A DNA stretch of 64,000 nt from Bacteroides rodentium JCM 16496 (GCF_000614125.1 NZ_BAKJ01000017.1:1-64000); one strand, 5' to 3'. Counted from the stretch's first letter, positions 18,318 to 27,343 are shown. Numbers and translations are program-made. The notes: a model not told the origin generated them from the letters alone.

Positions 18318-19418
18318 TTAATAAGTCATGCGCACGCCGCACAACAGATTCAGATTGGTGGGCCGTTCCGTACGCAAGGTTCTCGTCTGCGAGTCCGTAT
18401 CGAAATGATGGGACACGGACGGCTCTGCAAACAAGGCAAAACGGTCGTTCATTTTATAGCGTACCCCTACTCCGGCAGCAACCGACAACTGTACCGGCTC
18501 TGCGCCGAATCCATTGTCCGGAGCACCTGCAATGCATTTTTCGGCTGTTCCACCTACCATAGCATAGAAATCCACTTTCGGCGTACTGGCCAGCATCATG
18601 TTCAGCCTTACCGGAACTCCCAGCGTATGCAACGTATGGTCACCATCCAAGCAATTATACTGAAGACCGGCTTCCAAGGAGAAATGCTTATCTAAACGAC
18701 GTTCCACACTTACCCCGGCTGTGAACGGCATATGGAAATTCCCTTTCGGGAGGGAAGTGCCGATGCCTGCTTTCAATGCCCAATTACGGGGCTTGGACGG
18801 CGATACAGCCACAGACTTTGCCGGTTCTTCCTCAGAAGATGACGGCACTCTGTCTATATCAGCATCCTTATGGCCGGAATTTGAATGGTAGTTACCGTTT
18901 CCGGCCGGAGTTCCGTTACTGTAATAACCGTTTCCCGGCTGCGGCTGGTTTCCGTACACCCGTTGGGTAATCCGGATGGAAACATGGACGGACACGGATT
19001 CATCCTCATCGGCCTGCGCCGTCAATCCTGCCGGAATGCCGTTGGCGGGATGCTGTGTACCGGGTTTTTGTGCCACGGGGTTGGCCTGATGGATAGAGGG
19101 AAAACTTTCCTGCACCACATCCCCGTTCAAGTTGCCTTCCGGTGTCATGACTGCCACTTGTGTAAAGGCCTCCTTGATTTCCTCTTTCGGAGAGAAATAC
19201 CAGAAAGCGGCAGAAGCAGCTCCCAGTACAAATACAACAGAGGCGGCTGCGGCTACGCGGTGAAACCTCGGAGAAAGAAGAAGCTGCCTCCTGCCTTTTA
19301 CGGCAACCGGTGACGGCAAGTCACGTTGCAACCCTTCCCAGAAGTCCTCCCGCACTGTCATCTCTGCGCCGGCAAGACGACTGCGGAACAAACCGGTTAT
19401 TTCATCATTTTCTCTCAT
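18318..19418 (-). CDS. Anti-sigma-like membrane protein with C-terminal outer-membrane-type beta-barrel domain
   Basis: A 366-residue hybrid. Residues 1 to about 50 are a charged cytoplasmic region resembling anti-sigma domains (ITGLFRSRLAGAEMTVREDF). A single membrane segment follows (about 54-73, VAAAASVVFVLGAASAAFWYF), then a low-complexity Pro/Asn/Gly/Ser linker to about 205. The C-terminal part is an eight-strand-type porin-family sequence (WALKAGIGTSLPKGNF to NLNLLCGVRMTY). The start codon overlaps the sigma-factor gene by 14 bp, indicating translational coupling. How one polypeptide could span both membranes is unclear, so the barrel may sit in the periplasm or span the outer membrane. 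Confidence 0.75.
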   Translation of the reverse strand: MRENDEITGLFRSRLAGAEMTVREDFWEGLQRDLPSPVAVKGRRQLLLSPRFHRVAAAASVVFVLGAASAAFWYFSPKEEIKEAFTQVAVMTPEGNLNGDVVQESFPSIHQANPVAQKPGTQHPANGIPAGLTAQADEDESVSVHVSIRITQRVYGNQPQPGNGYYSNGTPAGNGNYHSNSGHKDADIDRVPSSSEEEPAKSVAVSPSKPRNWALKAGIGTSLPKGNFHMPFTAGVSVERRLDKHFSLEAGLQYNCLDGDHTLHTLGVPVRLNMMLASTPKVDFYAMVGGTAEKCIAGAPDNGFGAEPVQLSVAAGVGVRYKMNDRFALFAEPSVSHHFDTDSQTRTLRTERPTNLNLLCGVRMTY

Positions 19419-20013
19419 ATTCAGTATATTCTTTAATTCTTTTTATCAACAAACACTTGGCACGATGCAACTGCGAGGTAGACGAATGCTCTTTGATGTG
19501 GAGGATTTCGGCTATTTCCTTGTGCGATTTCTCCTCAAAGACGTATAAGTTGAATACAGTACGGCATCCATCGGGAAGTTCCGCCACGAACGCCATCAGC
19601 ATTTCTTCGGAAATGCGGCCTCCGGTTTCGGCAATGCCCGCTTCATCCGGAATGTCGGGCAATTGTTCCTCATTCACCACCAGTTGGCTGAAGCGTTGCT
19701 GCCTCCGCAGGTAGTCTATCGCCTGCGTCACCATTACCCTTGTCACCCAGGTACTCAATGCACATTCGCCACGGAAGGTGAAGTGGGTGAAAATTTTGAT
19801 GAAGCCATCGTGCAATACGTCATGGGCCGCATCGACATCGCCCGTATAGCGGTAACATACCGCCAGCATCTGCTTGGAGTAGAGGGTGTATAATTCCTTT
19901 CGGGCGGAATCCTTTCCTGCCCGGCAGCCCTCAATCAGTTCTATCTCATTTTCCAATGTCAGTGCTCGTTTTACGGACGCCTCTTCGCGTCGTTTGTTAG
20001 TTAGACGCAGCAT
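19405..20013 (-). CDS. ECF-family RNA polymerase sigma factor
   Basis: A 202-residue protein with sigma region 2 (ARKELYTLYSKQMLAVCYRYTGDVDAAHDVLHDGFIKIF, in pieces) and region 4 (LPDGCRTVFNLYVFEEKSHKEIAEIL). The 'H-D-V-L-H-D-G-F' segment is the core-binding motif of Bacteroides ECF factors. It heads a unit with the anti-sigma/barrel gene, a DUF4943-like lipoprotein and a DUF4858-like protein. The regulon cannot be inferred here. A direct effect on its own operon is likely by family habit. Confidence 0.88.
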   Translation of the reverse strand: MLRLTNKRREEASVKRALTLENEIELIEGCRAGKDSARKELYTLYSKQMLAVCYRYTGDVDAAHDVLHDGFIKIFTHFTFRGECALSTWVTRVMVTQAIDYLRRQQRFSQLVVNEEQLPDIPDEAGIAETGGRISEEMLMAFVAELPDGCRTVFNLYVFEEKSHKEIAEILHIKEHSSTSQLHRAKCLLIKRIKEYTEYERK

Positions 20014-20063
20014 TGCGGAAAATGCTGCTGAAATAATTCTAAAAAGAAGTTAAAGAGCAGAGA

Positions 20064-20768
20064 TTATTTATATTTGGCCCTCAGAACCTGTATTTGCTTG
20101 TCCAGTATCTCATTCAAAGAAATAAATTCTCTCCAAACGAAGAAATTGGGAGTCAAATCCACAAAATTGATAAATTTATCATTTTCCAAAAGATGATAAA
20201 TGCTGCCACTATTGCCGGCCAAAACTTCTTCCCTGCTCTGCAACATATTAACAGATACAAGTACACTCTTTTTCAAACTATAATAGTCGTTGACCGATTT
20301 CTGTACGCCTCCCAGCTGATAATAAGCCTGCAATATATCCTGTAGCAAGCGCTTGTCCGGAATATACTGCATCATGGAAGAACCTTTCAGAACATCCAAC
20401 GCATCGGTACGATAAGAGAAGTCATATAAATTACCGAATAATCCCTGATACTTATCCAAAGTATCCTGGGGAATTTCTGCTACGGACATTTTATGTTCTT
20501 TCAACAGCAAACTCATGTGCATATCCTGCTTCAACAAGTACTCTGTCTCGAGCAACTCCCCCTTGTTATACTCCAACTCATCCGCCACCAACTGCATCGT
20601 AGCACGTACCTCCTTCTGGCGGGCATTCTCAGTAATCCGGTCACTTCCCCAGAAAGTAACAATGATACCCGCAGCCACAATGCTGAACTGACGGAAATAA
20701 TCACCCAGCTTCCAGCCTTTAATGGTAGTTTTTATTTTACCCAAACTGATTTTAGTTACCATAATCAT
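20064..20768 (-). CDS. Membrane-anchored protein, tandem paralogue B
   Basis: A 234-residue protein. Residues about 14-40 (TIKGWKLGDYFRQFSIVAAG) lead into one membrane segment (SIVAAGIIVTFWGSDRI) followed by a helical, probably coiled-coil region (VRATMQLVADELEYNKGELL). The downstream gene's product has the same design and about one-third to one-half identity by eye over the N-terminal half. I do not recognise the family. The GSD/GSE motif after the membrane segment is conserved in both. It is separated from the paralogue by 1 bp, so the two are certainly co-transcribed. Confidence 0.65.
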   Translation of the reverse strand: MIMVTKISLGKIKTTIKGWKLGDYFRQFSIVAAGIIVTFWGSDRITENARQKEVRATMQLVADELEYNKGELLETEYLLKQDMHMSLLLKEHKMSVAEIPQDTLDKYQGLFGNLYDFSYRTDALDVLKGSSMMQYIPDKRLLQDILQAYYQLGGVQKSVNDYYSLKKSVLVSVNMLQSREEVLAGNSGSIYHLLENDKFINFVDLTPNFFVWREFISLNEILDKQIQVLRAKYK

Positions 20769-20769
20769 T

Positions 20770-21480
20770 TTACTTTAAATCATATCTTTCTTCAAGCATT
20801 TGTATTGCCTCGTCTATGCGTTTTCCCACACGTTCTACATAGTCTGGTGTGAAATAGTTTTTCGCTACCCTGACAAAGTTCCGTACCGACCTATCCGACA
20901 AGTAGATATCCCACGCCTCATATCCTCCACGATTTAACTGGTCCGTCTGTTCGTCAGTCAATGCCAAATGAAAAGGAAGTATAATTTCGTCCTTCATATC
21001 GTAATAGCCATTCATAGTCGCCTTGAATCCATCCAATACTTCATAGATTCCAGTCAACTGCAACAGTAATTCTTTATCCGAAATCTTCTGCATCAACATG
21101 GAGCTTTTAAGTATATCCAACGCATTCTGACTATAATAAAAATTACGGATATGCCCCATAAGAAAGCGGAACTGTATCAATGAATCTTCCGGTATCGTCC
21201 GATACTTCAAGTCATGCTCCACCAATAAGCTGGAAAGGTGTTCATCCTCTCTGAACTCTGAAACGATACTCTCATAATTCTCCCGATTGCTTTTCAGTTC
21301 ATCCCTGATTAGCGACATGGTGGCCCGAATATCTTTCCCCTCGGAGTTTTGAGTAACCAACTCACTGCCGGCAAATGTTATCACTACACCAATCACCACA
21401 ATGGAAGTCTGCCGGATGTAGTCTCCCACTTGCCAACCTTTGACAGTTGTTTTTACTTTATTCCATGGTATGTTTTTCAT
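20770..21480 (-). CDS. Membrane-anchored protein, tandem paralogue A
   Basis: A 236-residue protein, first of a tandem pair. KTTVKGWQVGDYIRQTSIVVIG and one membrane segment (SIVVIGVVITFAGSELV) precede a helical domain (IRATMSLIRDELKSNRENYE). The layout and the motifs KTT.KGW..GDY.RQ.SIV and RATM.L..DEL are shared with the second gene. Both are predicted inner-membrane proteins with the large domain on one side. No function can be assigned. The duplication and strict pairing imply a hetero-oligomer or a recent duplication. Confidence 0.65.
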   Translation of the reverse strand: MKNIPWNKVKTTVKGWQVGDYIRQTSIVVIGVVITFAGSELVTQNSEGKDIRATMSLIRDELKSNRENYESIVSEFREDEHLSSLLVEHDLKYRTIPEDSLIQFRFLMGHIRNFYYSQNALDILKSSMLMQKISDKELLLQLTGIYEVLDGFKATMNGYYDMKDEIILPFHLALTDEQTDQLNRGGYEAWDIYLSDRSVRNFVRVAKNYFTPDYVERVGKRIDEAIQMLEERYDLK

Positions 21481-21542
21481 ATTTTCCGATGCTATTATCC
21501 ATATCTGTTTTTCCAGGAGCCATTACTCTGCCGGTTATCAAG

Positions 21543-21596
21543 AGAAAGCCTCTCATAAATCTGCCGTAATGCAGCATTCTTTATGAGAGGCTTTCT
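21543..21596. terminator. Terminator between nadC and paralogue A
   Basis: AGAAAGCCTCTCATAAA (21543-21559) is the exact complement of TTTATGAGAGGCTTTCT (21580-21596). It lies 30 bp beyond the nadC stop and before the paralogue genes on the minus strand. Confidence 0.75.
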
Positions 21597-21627
21597 TATT
21601 ATTCTGCAATAATGCTTTCCGCCTTTG

Positions 21628-22476
21628 TCAACATGCTTTAAAGCTCATGTCCAATCCTTTCACGGAGTGAGTCAAAGCTCCTACGGAAATAAAGTCTACA
21701 CCGCATTCGGCATAGTCGCGGAGCGTATCAAACGTGATGCCGCCGGAAGATTCCGTTTCATAGCGGCCGCCTACCATCTCCACAGCCTTCTTTGTCATTG
21801 CCGGGGTGAAGTTGTCGAACATGATACGGTCTACGCCGCCCAGGTCGAGCACTTGCTGCAATTCGTCGAAGTTGCGCACTTCTATTTCTATCTTGAGGTC
21901 CTTACCTTTTTCCTTGCAATATTCCTTGGCACGGTTGATGGCCTTGTCGATGCCTCCGGCAAAGTCCACATGGTTGTCTTTCAGCAAAATCATATCGAAC
22001 AAGCCGATACGGTGGTTTACCCCGCCACCGATTTTCACTGCCATTTTCTCAAGGATACGCATGCCCGGAGTAGTCTTGCGGGTATCGAGTACACGGGTAT
22101 TCGTACCTTTCAGTTGCTCGGCATACTTATGTGTCATGGTGGCAATGCCACTCATGCGCTGCATGATGTTCAGCATCAGACGCTCCGTTTGCAGCAGCGA
22201 CTGTATCTTGCCTTCCACAATCATGGCCACGTCGCCCGGCTTTACGGCTGTACCGTCATTAATAAACACTTCCACCTTCATGGTAGGGTCGAAACGACGG
22301 AACACCTCCTTGGCTATTTCGATACCGGCCAGTATGCCCGGCTCTTTTATCAGCAGTTTGGACTTGCCCGTTGCCGTGGCAGGAATGCACGAAAGGGTTG
22401 TATGGTCTCCATCGCCTATGTCTTCGGCGAAAGCCAGGTCTATCAGCCTGTCAATCAATTCTTCTTCCTTATTCAT
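21628..22476 (-). CDS. nadC: Nicotinate-nucleotide pyrophosphorylase (carboxylating)
   Basis: A 282-residue enzyme of NAD biosynthesis that converts quinolinate and PRPP to nicotinate mononucleotide with release of CO2. Typical motifs are AEDIGDGDHTTLSCIP at the N-terminus, RLMLNIMQRMSGIAT and DTRKTTPGMR (phosphate and substrate contacts, about 128-150), and DRIMFDNFTP near 200. It overlaps the DUF4783 gene by 8 bp and is therefore translated after it in a two-gene operon. A long perfect hairpin follows the stop. Confidence 0.95.
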   Translation of the reverse strand: MNKEEELIDRLIDLAFAEDIGDGDHTTLSCIPATATGKSKLLIKEPGILAGIEIAKEVFRRFDPTMKVEVFINDGTAVKPGDVAMIVEGKIQSLLQTERLMLNIMQRMSGIATMTHKYAEQLKGTNTRVLDTRKTTPGMRILEKMAVKIGGGVNHRIGLFDMILLKDNHVDFAGGIDKAINRAKEYCKEKGKDLKIEIEVRNFDELQQVLDLGGVDRIMFDNFTPAMTKKAVEMVGGRYETESSGGITFDTLRDYAECGVDFISVGALTHSVKGLDMSFKAC

Positions 22477-22867
22477 CTGTTTTATCTATCCTTATTTGAT
22501 GTATGACATATTTGTTCTGTACTTTTCTGAAGAAACAATTCACCCGAAAGTTTCCATTGGCGGTTGTCAAGGTACCGATGACGAAACCGGACTCATCGCG
22601 CTTCCCCTTGTGGTTCACAGTAAAACTGCCGACCTTGTGGTTGGAGAAGAAAGCAGCCATTGCGCCCTCTGCCGTCCGCTTGTCGGCATGGGTCGACTTA
22701 TTCTGAATGATTAAATCGACCTTGTCACCCAGATACTTGTTGAGCTCCTGAGAGTTTCCTTCCTTGAAGGCTCCAATCACTCCCTCGGGAACGCTCTGGG
22801 CCAGCAGCACAGACGTCCAAATGAAGAGACCGGTCAACAAAAAGATTACCCGTTTTTTCATTTTCAC
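22469..22867 (-). CDS. DUF4783 exported protein
   Basis: A 132-residue protein with a signal peptide (about 1-24, ending LAQ) and the DUF4783 pattern VIGAFKEGNSQELNKYLGDK, TAEGAMAAFFSNHKV and GNFRVNCFFRKVQNKYVIHQ. The fold is likely NTF2-like. The function is unknown. Its coupling to nadC by an 8-bp overlap is a Bacteroidales gene arrangement without obvious functional reason. A CAAAGGTA promoter element lies 17 bp upstream of its start. Confidence 0.85.
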   Translation of the reverse strand: MKMKKRVIFLLTGLFIWTSVLLAQSVPEGVIGAFKEGNSQELNKYLGDKVDLIIQNKSTHADKRTAEGAMAAFFSNHKVGSFTVNHKGKRDESGFVIGTLTTANGNFRVNCFFRKVQNKYVIHQIRIDKTDE

Positions 22868-22883
22868 AAGTATTTATGATAGG

Positions 22884-22931
22884 CAAAGGTAAGCATTTGT
22901 ATCAAAATACAATAAAAAAATGCTAAATTTG
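22884..22931. promoter_or_regulatory. Divergent promoters for DUF4783-nadC and rlmH
   Basis: CAAAGGTA (22884-22891) is a minus-strand TAnnTTTG element for DUF4783-nadC. TAAATTTG (22924-22931) is a plus-strand -7 element 24 bp before the rlmH start, with a TTTG at 22896-22899 (spacing 24, slightly long). The two promoters overlap back to back. Confidence 0.6.
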
Positions 22932-22955
22932 TGCGCTAATCAAAACAGAACCAGT

Positions 22956-23429
22956 ATGAAAACTACTCTGCTCGTCGTAGGACGAACTGTAGAACAACAC
23001 TTTATAACAGCCATCAACGACTATGTGCAACGTACCAAGCGTTATCTCTCATTCGAGATGGAGGTCATCCCCGAACTGAAAAACACCAAGAGCCTCTCCA
23101 TGGAAGTGCAGAAGGAAAAGGAAGGGGAACTGATACTGAAAGCCCTCCAGCCGGGAGATGTGGTCGTACTGCTGGACGAAGGTGGAAAAGAGATGCGCTC
23201 CATAGAGTTTGCAGACTATATGAAGCGCAAGATGAATACCGTGAACAAACGGCTGGTATTCGTCATCGGAGGCCCTTACGGATTCTCCCCCAAAGTGTAC
23301 GAAGCGGCACACGAGAAGATGTCCCTTTCACGCATGACCTTTTCCCACCAGATGGTGCGCCTCATCTTTGTGGAGCAACTCTACCGGGCGATGAATATAC
23401 TGAACGGGGGGCCGTATCATCATGAATGA
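22956..23429 (+). CDS. rlmH: 23S rRNA (pseudouridine-1915-N3)-methyltransferase RlmH
   Basis: A 157-residue SPOUT methyltransferase with all the usual blocks: KTTLLVVGRT at the N-terminus, DVVVLLDEGGKEMRSIEFA, the SAM-binding knot FVIGGPYGFS (about 104-113), LSRMTFSHQMVRLIFVEQLY and the terminal GGPYHHE. It methylates pseudouridine 1915 of 23S rRNA in assembled 70S ribosomes. The start at 22956 (MKTTLLVV) matches the family; 12 more upstream residues are open but lie in the promoter region. Confidence 0.95.
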   Translation: MKTTLLVVGRTVEQHFITAINDYVQRTKRYLSFEMEVIPELKNTKSLSMEVQKEKEGELILKALQPGDVVVLLDEGGKEMRSIEFADYMKRKMNTVNKRLVFVIGGPYGFSPKVYEAAHEKMSLSRMTFSHQMVRLIFVEQLYRAMNILNGGPYHHE

Positions 23430-23589
23430 CGGATATAATGATTTTTCGCAATCAAGGCAAGAAAGTGGGCTAAGGGGGTTATGAGACAATCCACCGGACA
23501 ACATTTTTTCAAGGTTCGAAACAAACAGACCGTACATCGCTTACAATCAACGACATATCCATAAAACAAAAGAAGAGAAAAAGCGTGTA

Positions 23590-23968
23590 GGGCTCATTTG
23601 GGGCTCAAGGCTCACTATAGGCCCCTGCCGTAGCAAAAACAGAGGGGACCAAGCATTATTTGTAAATTCATTTTATTAAGGAGACGGGGGTATAAACGAA
23701 AACGCAAAAAAGATCCGTATCTGCTGCTTTTTCTAACTTATCAGCCACAAGCATTCCTGGAATGTACAGGACTTGAACAAAAGGACATCTGACGATTAAA
23801 AATGATTACACACAAAAAAGGGATATAGCAGAAACAAGTAAAAACATGCTACAACACGGAACGGGCACACAAAACTTAACACACTGACAATAAACGTATT
23901 ACTATTCTAATCGGGCTTAAAACGAATCTCCAAGGCACCTATAGTGAGCCCTGAGCCCAAAATGAGCC
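23590..23968. repeat. 380-bp element bounded by 31-bp imperfect inverted repeats
   Basis: A 32-bp arm at 23590-23621 (core GCTCACTATAGG) is complementary to 23938-23968 (core CCTATAGTGAGC) with only a few mismatches. The 316 bp between hold no plausible gene. This is the centre of a 965-bp gap between rlmH and the marR-type gene. A miniature inverted-repeat transposon or decayed insertion sequence is possible. No transposase or clear target duplication was found. Confidence 0.6.
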
Positions 23969-24020
23969 TTTGAAAAAGAAAATAGAGGACAAACAACGCA
24001 AAGAACCGTTCTGTTTCCCA

Positions 24021-24190
24021 TCACCCAAGCGGCAATGTTTCGCCCGGAAAGCCATAATGCTTCGTGATAAAAGCGGCAATATCACGACCGCGCTCCCCGG
24101 AATCGAATGGCTTCGGCCATATACATGTTATTTCTCATAAATGTCGCTATAAACTCCTTGCACTTACGTTTTCCCGGACGATATGAAGAA
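24021..24190 (-). pseudogene. Possible decayed gene remnant
   Basis: On the minus strand one frame reads SSYRPGKRKCKEFIATFMRN and on through MYMAEAIR. Another frame continues as DSGERGRDIAAFITKHYGFP to GETLPLG and a stop. The two pieces join with one frame change near 24098. The composition is protein-like, but I do not recognise the family and there is no start. It is best read as the C-terminal remnant of a lost gene in the repeat-rich gap. Confidence 0.35.
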
Positions 24191-24394
24191 CAAAAATAAT
24201 GCTTTTCCAATCAAGTTCATTCTAAAACTGAGAAAAGAATTGTCTAAGAGTCAAGAGATTGTCGAAAGAAACATTCTTAAGGATTCTTTATAAATCTCTC
24301 GGAAACAAAAGATGGAAATACACATGAATAAAATATCGTGCCCGCAGAATATTAACTTCCTGCAAACACGATATTAATTCACTTTGATACAAAG

Positions 24395-24751
24395 CTATAC
24401 GAGGCTGACCACCTGCTGCAACAACCCCGGCAATTCTAAAGTAGCATTCTTGATGTCCGAAATCCGGTTCTTGCCTTCTGCCGTAAGAGAAAAACGCATC
24501 TGACGCTTATCTTCCTTACCTATCAGACGGGTAATGAGCTTCTTTCCCTCGACGGAGCGAATGACCTTTGAAGTGTTGGAGGCAGACAACCCCAGTGCCT
24601 CGGCTATCTCACTGGAGGTAAGCTTAGGAGTATTGAGCAGCGTGCACAACAGCATTCCTTCGTTCAACGACAAATCGTACATCTGCGTAAACTGCACCTC
24701 GAACTCGGCTATAGCCCGATAAATATCACGGATTTTACATAAAGTCTCCAT
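24395..24751 (-). CDS. MarR-family transcriptional regulator
   Basis: A 118-residue regulator with a winged-helix DNA-binding core (LNTPKLTSSEIAEALGLSAS, NTSKVIRSVEGKKLITR) and the wing DKRQMRFSLTAEGK. The two cysteines, Cys5 and Cys36, could be redox active, but this is only a possibility. It lies 12 bp after the sulfur-handling flavoprotein gene and is co-transcribed. The dyad TTTCCAATGGAAA at 27294-27306, in the operon's upstream region, is a candidate operator. Confidence 0.85.
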   Translation of the reverse strand: METLCKIRDIYRAIAEFEVQFTQMYDLSLNEGMLLCTLLNTPKLTSSEIAEALGLSASNTSKVIRSVEGKKLITRLIGKEDKRQMRFSLTAEGKNRISDIKNATLELPGLLQQVVSLV

Positions 24752-24762
24752 ATCTCGTCCTC

Positions 24763-27235
24763 CTATATAAATAAGTTCACATTGGCCTTGTCCGCACGTT
24801 CCATATAGGTAGCCACGCCGCCGATGGTTACTTCATCCAAAAGTTCTTCGTGCCGGATGCCCATCATGTCCATAGACATCTGGCAAGCGATGAATTCCAC
24901 TCCCTGCGCCAATGCCTGCGAGCGCAACGACTCCAGAGAATCCACTCCCTTGCGCTTCATCAGGAAGCGCATCATGCGGCTGCCCATGCCAAACATATTC
25001 ATCTGCGACAATTTCAGTTTCAAAGAGCTGGACGGCAGCATCATGCCGAACATCTTGCCGAAGAAGTCTTTCCGCACACTGGGTTTCCGCACTTTCTTCA
25101 AGACGTTCAGTCCCCAGAAGGTGAAGAAAATGGTTACTTTCTGTCCCGTTGCCGCTGCTCCGTTTGCCAGTACGAAGGTTGCCAGCGCTTTGTCCAGGTC
25201 GTCACTGAACAGAATCAGCGTCTTTCCCCTGCCCCCGGCTACCGGCATCCCGGAAGCCGCTACACAAGACGGAGCACCCTTCTCGATGACTACCGTATAG
25301 CGTCCCTTCTCGTCATGCTTCTCTATCAACTTATTTCCCGTCGTATCGCACCAGGCAGAGGCATCGCGGGCAAAACCGGCATCGGTAGCCACAATCTCCA
25401 CACGCTCACCCGCAGCAATGCTGTCCATCGCCTTCTTCACCTGCATGATAGGTCCCGGGCATTGCAAGCCGCAAGCGTTTATCTTCAACGGTTCCTTCTT
25501 GGAAGCAGATGCCGCCGCAGGAACATCATCAGCAACAGCCTCTGCCGAAGAAGTAGAAGAACCGCCGCCTGCCGGAGCAGATGGAAACGGCAGAGGTGCT
25601 GTTGCCGTGGAGTAGGTCTTATACCCTCCTATCAGATTGCGTACATTGCGATAGCCGCGCCCCATCAGAATACGCTGAGCCAGATAACCGCGCAGCCCCA
25701 CAGCGCAGAAAAGCACTACCGGCTTGTCCGCAGGTATCTCAGCCAGATGCTCGCGCATTTCATCCAACGGAATATTGACGGCTCCCGGAATGGTGCCGAA
25801 AGAGAACTCCTCGGGCGTACGGGTATCTATCAGCATCACTTTATCCTTCTCTTCCACCAGCGCGCCAGGAGATGACGGGCATAGCGCCGCTGATAATGTT
25901 CGACGCTGCATATCCGGCAATGGCGATGGGGTCTTTGGCCGAGGAGAAAGGAGGCGCGTATGTATGCTCCGTCTCCATCAAATCGTAGACTGTGCCACCC
26001 CGCTTGACGAGTCCGGCAATCTGGTCGATTCGCTTGTCCACTCCCTCGTAACCGATACATTGCGCACCATAGAGCTTGCCGGTTTTGGGATGGAAAGTCA
26101 GTTTCAGAGTCAACGGCAGGGCATCCGGATAGTAACCGGCATGAGATGCCGAGTGAGTTATCGAGCTTTGGTATTCCATGCCCCACTGTTTCAGGCGTTT
26201 GGCGGCAAGCCCCGTAGAGGCCACCGTCATGTCGAATACTTTGGCAATGGAGGTACCGATAGCTCCTTCGTAGGAGACGGTATTGCCGAACGCCATATTA
26301 TCGGCCACAATACGCCCCTGGCGGTTGGCAGGATTTGCCAGGTAATTGAGCCAGGGCTTTCCGGTCAGCGGATGAGGATATTCGATGGCATCGCCCACGG
26401 CATAGATGTCTTTTTCGGAAGTCTCCAAGTGTTCGTCTACCCAGATGCCGCCCGTCTCGCCCAGCTTCAAGCCGGCTTGTTGCGCCAATGCCGTGGCAGG
26501 ACGCACACCGATGGAGAGCAGCACCATATCGGCAGGAATGGTCTTTCCGCTTTTCAGGAATACGGTGATTCCCCGGTCCGTACGCTTGAAGCGGGTTACG
26601 CCTTCTTCCAGATAGAGGGAGACGCCTTTCTGCAACAAATGCTGATGGATGGGTGCCGCCATGGAGAAATCAATAGGCGCCATTACCTGGTTACCCATTT
26701 CGACTACGGACACATCTACACCGGCATGATGCAGGTTCTCTGCCATCTCCAATCCGATGAAACCGGCACCTACAACCACGGCACGTTTCACTTGCTTATC
26801 CGAAATATAAGCCTTGATATGATCGGTATCCTCTACATTGCGCAACGTGAAGATGCCTTCGGAATCGATTCCTTCCAAAGGCGGTCTCACCGGGTTGGCA
26901 CCGGGAGAAAGCAAAAGTTTGTCATAACTCTCATCGTATTCCCTCCCCTCCGCATTGCGTATGGTAACGTTTTTGTCTTCGGGATGGATGGCAACGACCT
27001 CATTCTTGACACGTACATCGATACGAAAACGCTTGCCGAAAGATTCGGGCGTCTGTACCAATAGCTTTTCGCGCTCGGCTATCACTCCACCTATATAATA
27101 TGGTAAACCACAATTGGCATACGAGATGTAAGGCCCCTTCTCCAATAAAAGGATTTCAGCCATTTCGTCCACTCTTCTCAGTCGGGCGGCAGCCGTGGCT
27201 CCACCTGCTACACCGCCAATGATTATATACTTCAT
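24763..27235 (-). CDS. Four-domain CoA-disulfide reductase/rhodanese/TusA/DsrE protein (apparent two-base frameshift)
   Basis: About 824 residues when repaired near 25860. Domains in order: a CoA-disulfide-reductase-type flavoprotein (about 1-450; FAD loop GGVAGGATAAARLRR, active-site Cys42 in SYANCGLPYYIG), a rhodanese (about 460-550; active cysteine in LFCAVGLRGY), a TusA-like sulfur carrier (about 580-660; ACGLQCPGP) and a DsrE/DsrF-like domain to the end. The set suggests persulfide reduction and sulfur relay in the cytoplasm. The frame break joins ISWR to LVEEKDK in a G/C-rich CGCGC tract and requires two missing bases, probably sequencing loss. A MarR-type regulator follows. Confidence 0.85.
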
Positions 27236-27293
27236 AATTCTTTGTTTTATGTTTGACGATGCAAAGAAAAGAATATTTTCTTATATTAAATAA

Positions 27294-27306
27294 TTTCCAA
27301 TGGAAA
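27294..27306. promoter_or_regulatory. Candidate MarR operator
   Basis: TTTCC-AAT-GGAAA dyad 59-71 bp before the start of the flavoprotein-MarR operon. The size and symmetry fit a MarR-type site, but this is inference only. Confidence 0.35.
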
Positions 27307-27343
27307 ATAATGTTAACCGGACTGTTTTCACAAGAATACCTAT

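Noticed and set aside
21625-22506. Plus-strand frames opposite nadC
   Set aside because: nadC is unambiguous; the antisense frames are cysteine/histidine-rich shadow translations.
23590-23968. A full insertion sequence
   Set aside because: There is no transposase frame and no clear target-site duplication, so only a miniature or decayed element can be suggested.
23430-24394. tRNA or rRNA gene in the 965-bp gap
   Set aside because: No cloverleaf, GTTCRA-type T-loop or rRNA motif was found; only the inverted repeat and the remnant.
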